Assembly: GCF_017313225.1 (NCBI RefSeq)
Contig: NZ_JAFLNE010000003.1
Span: 62,001 to 126,000, forward strand
Length of the DNA stretch: 64,000 nt
Direction of reading: 5' to 3'
Source: Allomuricauda sp. CAU 1633
Lineage (GTDB): Bacteria > Bacteroidota > Bacteroidia > Flavobacteriales > Flavobacteriaceae
The notes below the pieces were generated by a model. It made no database searches. It saw only the letters and a list, made by a program, of their open reading frames with translations, and was not told the DNA's origin. Positions 1 through 10,008 of the stretch are shown here, piece by piece (the first letter of the stretch is position 1; every line of letters starts with the position of its first letter). The translations under genes and the position numbers were made by a program.

Positions 1-1
1 G

Positions 2-310
2 GTCACCATATATGGCCTCAACGATGAATTGGGGAACATCACATATTACGATTCCTCCGGTCAAAACGAATATGGTTTCACCAAGCCGTATAGCGAGGAA
101 ACCGCCCAAAAAATTGATTTGGAAATATCCAAGATGATAGAGGCACAATACCAGCGCGCCATAAAGTTGTTGGCCGACAACAAAGATAAACTGAAAGAAC
201 TAGCCGATAGACTCTTGGAAAAAGAAGTTATCTTTAAAGACGATTTGGAAAAGATTTTTGGCAAGAGACCATTCGAAAAAGAAGAATTGGAAGAAGAAGC
301 AGCAAAATAA
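2..310 (+). CDS. ftsH: ATP-dependent zinc metalloprotease FtsH, C-terminal end (5' truncated)
   Basis: This is the last ~102 codons of FtsH, the membrane-anchored AAA+ protease that degrades damaged and regulatory membrane proteins. The reading frame is open from base 2, so the start and the ATPase and HExxH parts lie outside the window. The visible part includes the typical end of the peptidase domain (VTIYGLNDELGN, then GFTKPYSEETAQKID), the helical stretch in which each protomer packs its neighbour (ISKMIEAQYQRAIKLL), and an acidic tail. The TTG at 29 should not be taken as a start, because the upstream codons already match the family. The LUD-domain gene follows after 58 bp in the same direction, then the phospholipid genes. 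Confidence 0.9.
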   Translation, partial: VTIYGLNDELGNITYYDSSGQNEYGFTKPYSEETAQKIDLEISKMIEAQYQRAIKLLADNKDKLKELADRLLEKEVIFKDDLEKIFGKRPFEKEELEEEAAK

Positions 311-368
311 GATTCAAGTTCAATTAGAAGTATAAATTGATATTGACAAAACGCACTTGATACCATAA

Positions 369-977
369 ATGGGAGTTTTTAATAAGCTTTTTGGAGGAGG
401 AAAAAAGGTTTCCAAGGAAACTTTGGAAACCCGTGGAGAGCATATGCCAGATTTAAAAATTCCCGTAGATGAAAAATTTACCATCTATTTTAAGAAAAAT
501 GGGGGCAAGTTTATTTACTGTGAAGATTTTTCTGAAATCTCCGAGGCCTTAAAAAGTATCATCTCCGAAAACAACTGGCAGAACCACCTTTTCTATTCCA
601 TGAATCCACAGTTGGAAACACGGTTTGCTTCAGAAAAAATAGAATTCACCAACAACAGACAAGAAAGTGATATTTTCTTTACCACTTGTGAGCATTTGGT
701 TGCCCACAATGGCTCCATTTTGGTGTGCTCCAACCAAATCAAGGAAAAAAAGTTGAACGAACTCCCTTCAAACCTGATTGTATTTGCCACCACCAGTCAG
801 TTGGTGGACTCCATCAGTGAGGCATTAAAGATCATAAAGGAGCGCTATCAAAAAAATATTCCCAATAATATTACCACTTTAAAACACTTTCAACCTACAC
901 CGGAAAACAAAGATGATTTCCTTTCCTACGGAAGTGCTTCAAAAAATGTCTATCTTTTACTTTTAGAAGACTATTGA
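369..977 (+). CDS. LUD-domain protein (LutC/YkgG-like)
   Basis: A 202-residue cytosolic protein that resembles the LUD domain of lactate-utilisation proteins LutB/LutC. No signal peptide or membrane segment is visible. The central part reads DIFFTTCEHLVAHNGSILVC and is followed by an LPSNLIVFATTSQLVDSI block, which matches the core of the LUD fold. LutC-type proteins act with iron-sulfur partners in lactate oxidation, but no lutA or lutB lies nearby. In this position between ftsH and cdsA its substrate is therefore unknown. It ends 4 bp before cdsA, so co-transcription with the phospholipid genes is likely. Family assignment is by recognition of the sequence, and the role is unproven. Confidence 0.7.
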   Translation: MGVFNKLFGGGKKVSKETLETRGEHMPDLKIPVDEKFTIYFKKNGGKFIYCEDFSEISEALKSIISENNWQNHLFYSMNPQLETRFASEKIEFTNNRQESDIFFTTCEHLVAHNGSILVCSNQIKEKKLNELPSNLIVFATTSQLVDSISEALKIIKERYQKNIPNNITTLKHFQPTPENKDDFLSYGSASKNVYLLLLEDY

Positions 978-981
978 TTAC

Positions 982-1785
982 ATGAGAGAAATTTTAAGGC
1001 GCTCCATTACAGGGGTCATCTACGTGGTGCTTCTTTTGGGGGCTGTTTTTTTAAGCTCAGATGCCTTCGACTTTCTATTCATGGCATTTGGTTTGGCCTG
1101 CCTTTATGAATTTAAAAGGATTGTCCGCCTTAAAGGGTATTACATTTTTGCCGCTTACTTAACCCTTTGGTGGGCCTTTATCTATTTGGTACAAGACAGC
1201 ACGGCGGTCAACATTCTAATGTTGCTGACCATTGCCGTAGATTTGGCCTTACTTGTGTTCCTCTTTTCCAAAAAACCCAAGAAATTTACTGACCTTCAAA
1301 AGTTTGTGATAGCGGTCTTTTACATTGGTGGAGGATGTATTTTTCTAACGATGATTCCATACGAGGAAAATAATTTTGCCCAATTTCTTATCATGGGCAT
1401 ATTTATCCTTATTTGGGTCAACGACACCTTTGCCTATTTGGTAGGCCGCACTTTAGGTCGAACAAAACTGTATCCTACAGTTTCTCCAAAAAAAACCATT
1501 GAAGGTTCTTTGGGAGGTCTTATTTTTGCATTGGCGTCAGCATACTTTATGTCCTGCTATGAATCCAGATTATCCTTGACCGAATGGATGATTTTGGCCA
1601 CAGTGATAGTAATAGCGGGCAGTTTGGGGGATTTGCTGGAATCCAAGTTTAAACGAATGGCAGGTGTAAAGGACAGCGGTGCAATTTTACCGGGACATGG
1701 TGGAATTTGGGATCGATTGGACAGTTTGGTCTTTGCTGCTCCGTTCGCCTATTTAGTACTTAATATATTTTCGTATGTTTCATAA
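982..1785 (+). CDS. cdsA: Phosphatidate cytidylyltransferase
   Basis: A 267-residue integral membrane enzyme making CDP-diacylglycerol from CTP and phosphatidic acid, the branch point of phospholipid synthesis. Many hydrophobic helices run through the protein. The C-terminal signature of the family is present, with GSLGDLLESKFKR followed by GVKDSGAILPGHGGIWDRLD, which holds the conserved metal-binding Asp residues. The length is usual for bacterial CdsA. Its 3' end overlaps the downstream psd start by 11 bp, so translation of the two is probably coupled. This makes sense because CDP-diacylglycerol leads to phosphatidylserine, the substrate of Psd. Confidence 0.95.
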   Translation: MREILRRSITGVIYVVLLLGAVFLSSDAFDFLFMAFGLACLYEFKRIVRLKGYYIFAAYLTLWWAFIYLVQDSTAVNILMLLTIAVDLALLVFLFSKKPKKFTDLQKFVIAVFYIGGGCIFLTMIPYEENNFAQFLIMGIFILIWVNDTFAYLVGRTLGRTKLYPTVSPKKTIEGSLGGLIFALASAYFMSCYESRLSLTEWMILATVIVIAGSLGDLLESKFKRMAGVKDSGAILPGHGGIWDRLDSLVFAAPFAYLVLNIFSYVS

Positions 1786-2443
1786 AGAGGGGCAAAAAAT
1801 AATCATCTTCACTTTTTTTCTTGTAGTGGCGGCCATTATTGCTGCACAGTTTTATATTGAGGTGGAATGGATTCGATTTACGGTACAGATAACCGCCTTT
1901 GTCCTTCTCATTGCCATATTGCAGTTTTTCAGGAATCCCAAAAGGCCGGTTACGCCCAATTTTGATGAAATTTTGGCTCCTGTGGATGGAAAAGTGGTGG
2001 TCATTGAAGAGGTGGACGAACCCGAATATTTTAAGGATAGACGCCGGCAAGTGTCTATTTTTATGTCCCCCATAAACGTGCACGTTACCCGCTACCCGGC
2101 CAGCGGCACGGTAACCTATTCCGAATACCATCCCGGAAAATATTTGGTGGCCTGGCACCCAAAGTCCAGTACTGAAAATGAACGGACCACTGTGGTGCTC
2201 CACACTCCAAAATTTGGTGAAATTGGATATCGGCAGATTGCCGGGGCCATGGCCAGACGAATTGTAAATTATGCCGAAGAAGGAGAGCAAGTCACCCAAG
2301 GCCAAGACGCCGGGTTCATTAAATTTGGTTCCCGCGTGGATTTGCTGTTGCCCTTAAACTGTAATATTACAGTAAAACTTGGCCAAAAAGTGACCGGTGC
2401 CAAAACCTGTATCGCTTCTTTTAGAAAAGATGATGATGATTGA
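1775..2443 (+). CDS. psd: Phosphatidylserine decarboxylase family protein (short type)
   Basis: A 222-residue protein of the short, proenzyme-type phosphatidylserine decarboxylase family, which makes phosphatidylethanolamine, the main Bacteroidota phospholipid. Two N-terminal hydrophobic helices (residues ~8-48) anchor it. The core motifs APVDGKV, FMSPINVHVTRYP and the HPGKYLVAWHPKS segment are visible. Near the end, GFIKFGSRVDLLLP contains the Gly-Ser pair where self-cleavage creates the pyruvoyl cofactor. The gene overlaps cdsA by 11 bp, and its stop lies inside the start of the acyl-CoA-binding gene. Three lipid-related genes are thus packed without gaps. Confidence 0.9.
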   Translation: MFHKEGQKIIIFTFFLVVAAIIAAQFYIEVEWIRFTVQITAFVLLIAILQFFRNPKRPVTPNFDEILAPVDGKVVVIEEVDEPEYFKDRRRQVSIFMSPINVHVTRYPASGTVTYSEYHPGKYLVAWHPKSSTENERTTVVLHTPKFGEIGYRQIAGAMARRIVNYAEEGEQVTQGQDAGFIKFGSRVDLLLPLNCNITVKLGQKVTGAKTCIASFRKDDDD

Positions 2444-2699
2444 TGAGGAATTAAATAATGAATTTAATGATGCGGTGGCCTTTGTAAATGCCTACACCGA
2501 GCCGCTTCCTGCAGACCTCCTGTTGAAGCTATACGCCTATTTTAAGATTGCCAATAGAAACTATGACAATCCCGGCAGCAGAACTCCCTTAATTAATGCC
2601 TTTAAGGCCAATGCCTTGTTTCAAGCCAAAAACATTAGTGTGAAACAGGCCATGAAAAAATATATTGAACTGGTGAATACCGAGCTGCGGAACCTTTAG
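2430..2699 (+). CDS. Acyl-CoA-binding protein
   Basis: An ~89-residue helical protein of the acyl-CoA-binding (ACBP) family, which carries long-chain acyl-CoA esters in the cytosol. The segment LYAYFKIANRNYDNPGS followed by NAFKANALFQAKNISVKQAM and KYIELVN matches the conserved helix 2/helix 4 pattern of ACBP. An upstream GTG at 2397 would lengthen it, but the three consecutive ATG codons at 2430-2438 give a product of normal family length and overlap the psd stop, so I chose 2430. Its stop overlaps by 4 bp the stop of the convergent hydroxylase gene. Linkage to cdsA and psd suggests a supply role for lipid synthesis. Confidence 0.85.
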   Translation: MMMIDEELNNEFNDAVAFVNAYTEPLPADLLLKLYAYFKIANRNYDNPGSRTPLINAFKANALFQAKNISVKQAMKKYIELVNTELRNL

Positions 2700-3964
2700 G
2701 AAACCAATTTAGGTGCAGCAAATGACTTTTCATAGTAGGTAAAATAGATTCCTCCAAAAATGGTGATTGCGAAGTAAAGCGCTACAAAATAAACCCCTAT
2801 TGACCCATAGGCATTCAATCCAAACCAGTCATTGGTCATAAAAATCAAGAGCAATCCCGCCAATCCCCTTAAAACTTCTATCCACGCTGCATACTTGGCC
2901 CTATCCATCAATGTGGTATAGCCATAAACACCCCAAAAGACAAAAGCACCAAACAGAAGAAGTCCATCAAACCCAATGTCTGAATACTTATAGAACATGA
3001 ACAACATCATGGCTGTGGTAATGACCAGTTGAAAAATGGAATACCCTTTCAAAGCTTTGGAAGCTTCGGGTTTATACTTTTTAAAATTGTAAACGTCTTC
3101 AATGATTTCTACTGGATATTTTTCTTTTACGTCAGAGGGACGCCAACCTGTGGGCATAAACCAAATCCTTATCTTGTCCCAATAACTTTTGGTCCGCCAA
3201 GCATCCTTAATCAATCGCCATATATGTTGAAAATTGATGACGACGGGATTCCAGGTCTGTGCCGGTTTTAATACACCGTACTGGGGAGGAACTTCATCCA
3301 ATTCTTCTTGAAACGTACCGAACATTCGGTCCCATACACAAAAAATCTGCCCTAAGTTCTTATCTATATATTCCGCATTGATGGCATGGTGCACTCTGTG
3401 CTGCGAGGGCGTCACGATGACATATTCCAACCAACCCATTTTTCCGATATGCTGTGTGTGGTACCAGAACTGGGCAAATAAATGGATGGGCGCCAAAACC
3501 GCAATAACCTGATGGGGAACCCCCAAAAGGGCAGCTGGAATGAGCAAAAGGGCAAAATATCCCAAGAGATTGGAAATGGGCTGCCGCAAGGCACAGGCCA
3601 AATTAAATTCCTCACTGCTGTGATGGATTACGTGTTGGTTCCAAAAAAAGTTGACATGGTGACTCAACCGATGATTCCAATACCCTGCAAAATCCAAAAC
3701 AATAAAGGCAACCACCCACACCAACCAAGTGGCCTTGATTTCCATCAGCGCCAAATGTTCCAACAAAAATGGGTAGGATACCAAAATGACCACAAGCCCC
3801 AAGGAGTCTTTAACCACATTGGTGAGCCCAGAGCTAAGGCTGCTTATGGTATCCATAACATTGTGCTTCTGGTTCTTGACGAAATGCCCATAGCCAATTT
3901 CAAAAAGCACCAACCCCAAAAAAAAGGGCGTAGCGTACAACAAAGCGGTGGCGTAGGTTTCCAT
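2696..3964 (-). CDS. Sterol desaturase / fatty acid hydroxylase family protein
   Basis: A membrane di-iron enzyme of the fatty-acid-hydroxylase superfamily, about 422 residues. Histidine clusters typical of the family are visible: HRLSHH, HVIHHSSEEFN and HRVHHAINAEYID. These ligate the two irons and face the cytosol. The family includes sterol desaturases, carotene hydroxylases and alkylglycerol mono-oxygenase. The long C-terminal extension with further membrane helices, and the overall layout, look closest to the alkylglycerol-monooxygenase-like group, but the substrate cannot be read from sequence. I start at the ATG at 3964 (METYATALLYAT), which begins the first membrane helix, rather than 19 codons upstream. 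It ends against the acyl-CoA-binding gene. Confidence 0.85.
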   Translation of the reverse strand: METYATALLYATPFFLGLVLFEIGYGHFVKNQKHNVMDTISSLSSGLTNVVKDSLGLVVILVSYPFLLEHLALMEIKATWLVWVVAFIVLDFAGYWNHRLSHHVNFFWNQHVIHHSSEEFNLACALRQPISNLLGYFALLLIPAALLGVPHQVIAVLAPIHLFAQFWYHTQHIGKMGWLEYVIVTPSQHRVHHAINAEYIDKNLGQIFCVWDRMFGTFQEELDEVPPQYGVLKPAQTWNPVVINFQHIWRLIKDAWRTKSYWDKIRIWFMPTGWRPSDVKEKYPVEIIEDVYNFKKYKPEASKALKGYSIFQLVITTAMMLFMFYKYSDIGFDGLLLFGAFVFWGVYGYTTLMDRAKYAAWIEVLRGLAGLLLIFMTNDWFGLNAYGSIGVYFVALYFAITIFGGIYFTYYEKSFAAPKLVS

Positions 3965-4050
3965 ATTCCTAAATATATGAAAAAGAAGAATATACCAACT
4001 ACACCAATTGACAAAACCCAAGGGTTAAACAACCAAAAGATCGGTAAAAT

Positions 4051-6675
4051 CTATTGTAAACTCGCCAAACTTTTTTCCAAGGTTTCAATCTTGGCTTCAG
4101 CATCTGCCGCTTTTTTACGCTCTGTCGCCACCACTTGTTCGGGTGCATTGTTTACAAAACGTTCGTTGCTCAATTTTTTCTGAACCGATTGTAAAAAGCC
4201 TTTGGTGTATTTAAGTTCTTCGGTAATCTTTTGGATCTCCGCCTCCACATCTATGGCTCCGCTTATGGGAATAAAGTATTCGTTGCTTTTTACCCTAAAA
4301 CTCAAAGCTCCATCCAAACTTGACTCCACTGTTTCGAGCTTGGATATATTGGCCAACTTCATGATGATGGCATCCATTTTACTACCTACTTTTTCAGCAT
4401 TCAGCATAAAAAGTTCCAAAGTTTCTTTCTGTGGAATGTTCTTTTCCTTTCGGATGGTCCGCACCCCTGAGATTACCTCAGCAGCAAAATCAAAATCTGA
4501 AATCAATGATTCATTTGCCTGATCCGCTTTGGGCCAATTGGCAACAATCAGGGCATTTTCTGGAGTTCTTTCCGCGATATGTTGCCAAACCTCCTCCGTT
4601 AAAAACGGCATAAAAGGGTGCAATAATTTTAAGTTTTCCTCAAAAAGTCGGATGACTTCGTTAAACGTGGTCTGATCAATGGGCTGTTGATAGGCCGGTT
4701 TTACAATTTCCAACAACCAAGAACAGAAATCGTCCCAAACCAATTTGTAAATGGCCATCAACGCATCTGAAATTCGATATTTTGAAAAGTGGTCATCAAT
4801 CTCAGCCAAAGTCTGATTCAATTTGGCAGTATACCATTCTATCCCTGTTTTTGAAGCTTCGGGTTGAGCTATATCGGCAACCTCCCACCCCTTAATCAAG
4901 CGGAAGGCATTCCAAATTTTATTCGCAAAGTTGGCGCCTTGCTGGCAGAGAGCTTCATCAAACATGATATCGTTCCCAGCGCTTGCACTCAACAAAAGTC
5001 CCACACGAACCCCATCGGCCCCAAAGTCTTCAATAAGTTTCAGGGCATCTGGGGAATTGCCCAACTGTTTTGACATTTTACGCCGTTGTTTGTCCCGCAC
5101 TAGACCTGTCAAGTATACATTTTCAAAAGGGCGTTCACCACGATACTCATATCCTGCGATAATCATTCGAGCTACCCAGAAAAACAAAATATCAGGTCCG
5201 GTAACCAAATCATTGGTTGGATAATAATAGCTTACTTCTTTATTGTCTGGCTCCAAGATTCCGCCAAAAACACTAATGGGCCATAACCAAGACGAGAACC
5301 ACGTATCCAGAACATCGGGGTCTTGACGCAAATCAGATTCTTGGATATTTGGTTTTTTGGATTGCGCCAACTTCAAGGCTTCTTCCGGAGTTTCCGCAAC
5401 CACAAAATCGTCCTGCCCGTCTCCGTAATAATAGGCGGGTATCTGCTGACCCCACCACAATTGACGTGAAATGTTCCAATCCCTAATGTTTTCCATCCAG
5501 TGACGGTAGGTATTATCGAATTTTGAAGGGTATAATTTGATGTCGCCGGTCTTGAGAACCCCCTGAAGAGCAGGTTTGGCCAATTCTTCCATTTTAAGGA
5601 ACCATTGATCAGATAACCTGGGCTCAATCACCGCTTTGGTCCGTTCAGATGTACCCACTTTGTTCAAGTGCTGTTCGGTCTTTACCAAAAAGCCTTTTTC
5701 CTCCAACTCTTTGGAAATCTCTTTGCGCACCACAAAACGGTCTTTGCCTTCATAGTGGAGACCATAGGAATTTAAGGTTGCATCTTCATTAAAGATATCG
5801 ACTACCTCCAAATTGTGCTTATCCCCCAAATTTTTATCATTCTCATCGTGGGCCGGGGTCACTTTTAAACAGCCCGTACCAAATTCAATATCCACATATT
5901 CATCTTCAATGATGGGGATTACCCTATTGCAAAGCGGAACAATGGCCTTTTTACCTCGCAAATGACGGTATCTTTCATCATTCGGGTTGATACAGATGGC
6001 GGTATCACCCAAAATGGTCTCGGGACGCGTAGTGGCAATAATCACTTTTTCGTCGGAATCCTCAATCGCATAGGCCAAATAGTACAGGTTTCCTTGCCGT
6101 TCTTCATAAATTACTTCTTCATCCGAAAGCGTTGTTTTGGCCTCGGGGTCCCAATTCACCATTCGGTACCCTCTGTAAATCAATCCTTCATTGTACAAAT
6201 CGACAAAAACTTTGATTACCGAGGCTGACATATCGTCATCCATGGTGAATTTTGTTCGGTCCCAATCACAGGAGCATCCCAATTTTTTCAACTGTTGGAG
6301 AATAACTCCTCCATATTCATTGGTCCAATCCCAAGCATGTTTTAAAAAATCTTCCCGGGAAAGATTGGCTTTATTGATACCTTCCTCCTTCAGTTTGGCC
6401 ACCACTTTGGCCTCTGTGGCAATGGAAGCATGGTCCATGCCAGGCACCCAACATGCGTTTTTGCCCAAAAGCCTGGCCCTACGGATAAGAACATCTTGCA
6501 AAGTATTGTTGAGCATATGCCCCATATGGAGCACTCCGGTTACGTTGGGCGGAGGAATTACTATGGTATAAGGTTCCCTATCATCGGGTTTGGAGCTGAA
6601 AAAATCGTGCTTCATCCAATAGGCATACCAATGCCCCTCCACCCTATTGGGCTCGTATTTTGATGGAATTTCCAT
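4051..6675 (-). CDS. valS: Valine--tRNA ligase
   Basis: An 874-residue class I aminoacyl-tRNA synthetase that charges tRNA-Val. The nucleotide-binding HIGH-type motif appears as [14 protein letters not shown] near residue 45. The KMSKS loop appears as [13 protein letters not shown], with Q for the last S, near residue 540. Between them lies the editing (CP1) domain with the [13 protein letters not shown] segment, which removes mischarged Thr. The C-terminal part has the anticodon-binding helices and a final coiled coil ([19 protein letters not shown] onward) characteristic of ValRS. Length is normal. It stands alone, and its upstream region is shared with the divergent DUF1573 gene. Confidence 0.97.
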   Translation of the reverse strand: MEIPSKYEPNRVEGHWYAYWMKHDFFSSKPDDREPYTIVIPPPNVTGVLHMGHMLNNTLQDVLIRRARLLGKNACWVPGMDHASIATEAKVVAKLKEEGINKANLSREDFLKHAWDWTNEYGGVILQQLKKLGCSCDWDRTKFTMDDDMSASVIKVFVDLYNEGLIYRGYRMVNWDPEAKTTLSDEEVIYEERQGNLYYLAYAIEDSDEKVIIATTRPETILGDTAICINPNDERYRHLRGKKAIVPLCNRVIPIIEDEYVDIEFGTGCLKVTPAHDENDKNLGDKHNLEVVDIFNEDATLNSYGLHYEGKDRFVVRKEISKELEEKGFLVKTEQHLNKVGTSERTKAVIEPRLSDQWFLKMEELAKPALQGVLKTGDIKLYPSKFDNTYRHWMENIRDWNISRQLWWGQQIPAYYYGDGQDDFVVAETPEEALKLAQSKKPNIQESDLRQDPDVLDTWFSSWLWPISVFGGILEPDNKEVSYYYPTNDLVTGPDILFFWVARMIIAGYEYRGERPFENVYLTGLVRDKQRRKMSKQLGNSPDALKLIEDFGADGVRVGLLLSASAGNDIMFDEALCQQGANFANKIWNAFRLIKGWEVADIAQPEASKTGIEWYTAKLNQTLAEIDDHFSKYRISDALMAIYKLVWDDFCSWLLEIVKPAYQQPIDQTTFNEVIRLFEENLKLLHPFMPFLTEEVWQHIAERTPENALIVANWPKADQANESLISDFDFAAEVISGVRTIRKEKNIPQKETLELFMLNAEKVGSKMDAIIMKLANISKLETVESSLDGALSFRVKSNEYFIPISGAIDVEAEIQKITEELKYTKGFLQSVQKKLSNERFVNNAPEQVVATERKKAADAEAKIETLEKSLASLQ

Positions 6676-6874
6676 TATTTCGGTATAGTTTTTGTTTTAA
6701 GGCTACGGATTGGTTTATATAAAGGAAAGCGTAATGTTAAATTAATGCTATTCTTCGGTTGTAGGCCAATCCAGAAATACGAAACAAAAATAAGTAACGT
6801 TATTACATAACAAAAGAATTTTGGATGCAGGTGATAAAACATCTACATTTGAGGTTCACCCAAAAACCAAAAAA

Positions 6875-7261
6875 ATGAAAAAAACTGTACTTATGCTGTT
6901 TGTTGGGTTGCTTTCCCTAGGAATCTACGCCCAAGATACAGCTGCTAAGATTGAGTTTAAGAGTGAGACCATAGACTATGGTGAAATTGCCAAAGGTAGT
7001 GATGGGGTTCGTATATTTGAATTTACCAACACCGGAACAGCCCCTTTGGTGATCAGCAATGTTAGATCGAGTTGCGGATGCACTATCCCCAAAAAACCCG
7101 AAGAGCCCATTTTACCTGGAAAAACAGGTCAAATTGAGGTAAAATATGATACCAACAGAGTTGGCCCTATTAGAAAAGCCATCACTGTAACTTCCAATGC
7201 CGATACACCCACCAAGGTTCTTAAAATAAAAGGAACGGTTAAGGCGGAAGGAGCCAAATAA
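6875..7261 (+). CDS. DUF1573 domain protein, exported
   Basis: A 128-residue exported protein with a signal peptide (MKKTVLMLFVGLLSLGIYAQ) followed by a single DUF1573/ASPM-SPD-2-Hydin-like immunoglobulin fold. Features of the family are the TIDYGEIAKGSDGVRIFEF stretch, the small Cys motif SSCGCT after NTGTAPLVISNV, and LPGKTGQIEVKYDT. Such proteins are abundant in Bacteroidota, and their function is not established. The upstream ATG at 6821 would put 18 polar residues before the signal peptide, so I use 6875. A strong hairpin terminator follows the stop. Single-gene transcription unit. Confidence 0.85.
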   Translation: MKKTVLMLFVGLLSLGIYAQDTAAKIEFKSETIDYGEIAKGSDGVRIFEFTNTGTAPLVISNVRSSCGCTIPKKPEEPILPGKTGQIEVKYDTNRVGPIRKAITVTSNADTPTKVLKIKGTVKAEGAK

Positions 7262-7288
7262 GTGGAAAGAAAATTATTTTGAATGGAG

Positions 7289-7315
7289 AAGCCCTGAAAT
7301 TTCAGGGCTTTTTCT
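7289..7315 (+). terminator. Intrinsic terminator after the DUF1573 gene
   Basis: A perfect 22-base palindrome (arms AAGCCCTGAAA and TTTCAGGGCTT, 7289-7310) is followed by a T-rich tail. It lies between the converging DUF1573 and aspartyl protease genes and should stop plus-strand transcription. Confidence 0.85.
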
Positions 7316-7317
7316 TT

Positions 7318-8661
7318 TTAATCGTCGTCGAATACTTTTTTCAGTACGAAAGTGAACAAAAGGTCTTTGTTGTACCTCTCTATGAGCACTTTGATTCGTT
7401 TTCCTTCTTTTTCATTCAACATTTTAAGGACTTCTTGAAGTTTATAGCGGTGAATGCTTTTGCCGTTCACAGCCAATATTACGTCACCTTCCCGCAACCC
7501 CGCCTCAGCGGCTGGACTTCCTGCCCTGATACCCGAAACAATAATCTCTGGAACCAGACTCAAGCGAGTTTTATTTTCCAAGAGAATCTGCACATTACCA
7601 AAGGATGAGTTATTATCTTCCCGTACTACCCCATCCAAACCAGCTATACTTTCAGCGATATACCGTAATCCGTTGTGTTGAAGGTCAATTCCCGCTAAAT
7701 TGTACTGGAACGGGGTCCTAAAATTCCCATTCTTTTGTAGGGTGACCAGACCTTTCCGATAATCGAGAATAATATTGAACCGTTTTAAGATTTCGCCACC
7801 TACACTTCCATTTCGATCTCCCAAATTTTCTATAAATCCAAAAGATTCGCGATAGGGAAAAGCAGCTTTGGCGTCCTTGAGTTCAAAATCTCCAATCTTA
7901 ACTCCGTTTACTTTGGTGCGCTTACCAAAAATGTCCCCACTGAGACCTCGTCCTAAATAATCCTCATAATGCTTTTCCGGGATTTCCAACCCTTTTTCCG
8001 GTTGGTGGAAAAGCCATAAAGCATCGCTACTGCCAGTATCTACCAACAATTTTACTGGAATGTTTTCGGAATCCGTCATCAACACCGTTCCTTCTACATA
8101 GGCTTTTCTTTTTTCTATGGATATGGGAAGCGTTTGTGATTTCTTGCTTCGTTTGGCCTCATACAGCCTTGGATTATGAAGTTTTAAGTTTTGGGAATTA
8201 TAGTTGATTTCCACCACAAAATCCCTAAAAATCTCATATCCCAAAATACCATGTACGGGCACACCCAGCGAGGTGGAAAAATTGATTCCCTTGTCCAAGA
8301 CCACATACAACTCCTGTGAATAGTTTTTTGCCTTGCCCAACTTAAATGCATTTCCAGAAGAACTCAAAGCTTTCATGGGCTCTCCGCCTCCCAATCCCCT
8401 AACGGTGACTTCGGAAACATTGTTGATGGGAATTGAATCTTGATCGGAAAGATTAAAAAGTATGGGCTTGCTCACCCCCGAATCCAACACAAACTTGAGT
8501 TCCGTTCCGTTTATGTTGATAGGAATGATGATGATGTTGTTGATCAGCTCAAACTTTATTTTTTGGAACTTCTGGTCTTCGGGCAATTTGAATCCCTGCG
8601 CCGATGCCATTAGGGGCGCCAACATTAAAAGAAGTACAAAAAAAGGCCAATTTTTTTTCAA
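7318..8661 (-). CDS. Aspartyl protease family protein with C-terminal PDZ domain
   Basis: A secreted or periplasmic protein of ~447 residues made of two retropepsin-like domains plus a PDZ domain. The catalytic triads are seen as VLDSGVSK (residues ~58-65) and LLVDTGSSD (~206-213), with the matching GILGYEIF and GSVGGEILKRF flap-side motifs. The PDZ part (SGIRAGSPAAEAGLREGDVI) occupies the last ~85 residues. The reading frame runs open to 9069, but the signal peptide begins at the TTG at 8661 (KKNWPFFVLLLMLAPLMASAQ), so I take TTG as start. The ATG choices upstream would precede it with polar sequence and overlap the divergent aminotransferase gene. Substrate unknown. Confidence 0.8.
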   Translation of the reverse strand: MKKNWPFFVLLLMLAPLMASAQGFKLPEDQKFQKIKFELINNIIIIPININGTELKFVLDSGVSKPILFNLSDQDSIPINNVSEVTVRGLGGGEPMKALSSSGNAFKLGKAKNYSQELYVVLDKGINFSTSLGVPVHGILGYEIFRDFVVEINYNSQNLKLHNPRLYEAKRSKKSQTLPISIEKRKAYVEGTVLMTDSENIPVKLLVDTGSSDALWLFHQPEKGLEIPEKHYEDYLGRGLSGDIFGKRTKVNGVKIGDFELKDAKAAFPYRESFGFIENLGDRNGSVGGEILKRFNIILDYRKGLVTLQKNGNFRTPFQYNLAGIDLQHNGLRYIAESIAGLDGVVREDNNSSFGNVQILLENKTRLSLVPEIIVSGIRAGSPAAEAGLREGDVILAVNGKSIHRYKLQEVLKMLNEKEGKRIKVLIERYNKDLLFTFVLKKVFDDD

Positions 8662-8811
8662 TTTACTTACTTCTAAGCGGTTATGTCTACTAAATATACA
8701 AATTAATAATAGACGTACCCCGTAATTTAACATTCCTGAAAGGATGCAAATAATGGGGCAATGTGTTGTTTTCAACTGTTGGTTTTCCCATTTTTGCCTA
8801 AAAATTTGTAC

Positions 8812-10008
8812 ATGCCACGTATTTCCAACAAGGGAAGGCAAATGCCGGCCTCTCCCATCCGTAAATTGGTTCCTTATGCCGAAGATGCCAAAAAGAGGGG
8901 AATCCATGTTATTCATCTTAACATTGGTCAACCCGATATAAAGACTCCAAAAGTTGCTTTGGATGCGGTTAGAAACCATAACATTGAGGTGTTGGCGTAT
9001 AGCATGACGGAAGGTTCTGAGGTATATCGGGAGAAAATTGCCCAGTATTATGCCCAAAAGGATATCCATGTAACCGCAAAGGACATTATTGTGACCACAG
9101 GCGGGTCCGAAGCGCTCTCCTTCGCCATGGGTACCATTATGGACGCTGACGATGAAATCATCATTCCCGAGCCCTTTTATGCCAATTATAATGGATTTGC
9201 CACGGCAGCTGGGATTAACGTTGTTCCCATTGCTTCATCCATTGATACTAATTTTGCCTTACCTCCCATTGCAGATTTTGAGAAGTTGATCGGTCCAAAA
9301 ACGAAGGCCATCCTTATCTGTAACCCGGGAAATCCTACGGGATACCTGTACAGCAAGGAAGAAATTCAGCAATTGGCTGCCTTGGTTAAAAAACACGACC
9401 TATTCCTGATTGCCGATGAAGTGTATCGAGAATTCACTTATGATAACAAGGAACACTATTCCATTCTTCAGGAAAGTGGCCTTGAAGACTATGCTATAGT
9501 GGTGGATTCGGTTTCCAAAAGATATAGCATGTGCGGTGCACGAATTGGATGTTTGGTATCCAAAAATAAGGATGTGATTCAAACGGCACTCAAATTCGCA
9601 CAAGCGCGATTGTCGCCCCCAACCTTTGCCCAAATAGCCAGTGAAGCCGCCTTGGAGACCCCTCAATCTTACTTTGACAATGTTATTGAGGAATACGTGG
9701 CCAGAAGAGATATACTGATTTCGGAACTGCAAAAACTGGATGGCGTAAAAGTTGCCGTTCCCCAAGGTGCTTTTTACTGTGTGACGGAATTACCCATTGA
9801 AGATGCCGATGATTTTGCCCAATGGCTTCTGGAAAGTTTTGAAATTGATGGCAGTACAGTAATGGTGGCCCCAGCAGCGGGGTTCTATGCCACACCCGGT
9901 TTAGGAAAAAACCAAATCAGAATTGCCTATGTGTTGGAAAAAAACCAACTTGTAAAGGCGGTACATATTTTGGGTGAAGCCCTAAAACAGTATAATTCCA
10001 ATAGGTGA
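8812..10008 (+). CDS. Pyridoxal-phosphate aminotransferase (aspartate aminotransferase family)
   Basis: A 398-residue class I/II aminotransferase, most like the bacterial aspartate aminotransferase group. Motifs include the GQPDIKTP substrate loop, TTGGSEAL, ICNPGNPTGYLYS, the LIADEVYREF Asp that holds the PLP ring nitrogen, and VDSVSKRYSMCGARIG, whose Lys forms the Schiff base. The start ATG at 8812 gives MPRISNKGRQMPASPIRKL, which matches homologues, whereas the in-frame ATG at 8761 adds an unlikely Cys-rich lead. An A/T-rich -7-like box ends only about 3 bases before this ATG, so the transcript may be leaderless. The stop overlaps the GTG of murB. Confidence 0.85.
   Translation: MPRISNKGRQMPASPIRKLVPYAEDAKKRGIHVIHLNIGQPDIKTPKVALDAVRNHNIEVLAYSMTEGSEVYREKIAQYYAQKDIHVTAKDIIVTTGGSEALSFAMGTIMDADDEIIIPEPFYANYNGFATAAGINVVPIASSIDTNFALPPIADFEKLIGPKTKAILICNPGNPTGYLYSKEEIQQLAALVKKHDLFLIADEVYREFTYDNKEHYSILQESGLEDYAIVVDSVSKRYSMCGARIGCLVSKNKDVIQTALKFAQARLSPPTFAQIASEAALETPQSYFDNVIEEYVARRDILISELQKLDGVKVAVPQGAFYCVTELPIEDADDFAQWLLESFEIDGSTVMVAPAAGFYATPGLGKNQIRIAYVLEKNQLVKAVHILGEALKQYNSNR

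Noticed and set aside
3482..4183. A 233-codon plus-strand frame opposite the hydroxylase and valS
   Set aside because: The minus-strand genes carry clear family motifs over the same bases; the frame itself looks random.
8662..9069. Long N-terminal extension of the aspartyl protease frame
   Set aside because: It overlaps the divergent aminotransferase gene and precedes a clear signal peptide that starts at the TTG at 8661.
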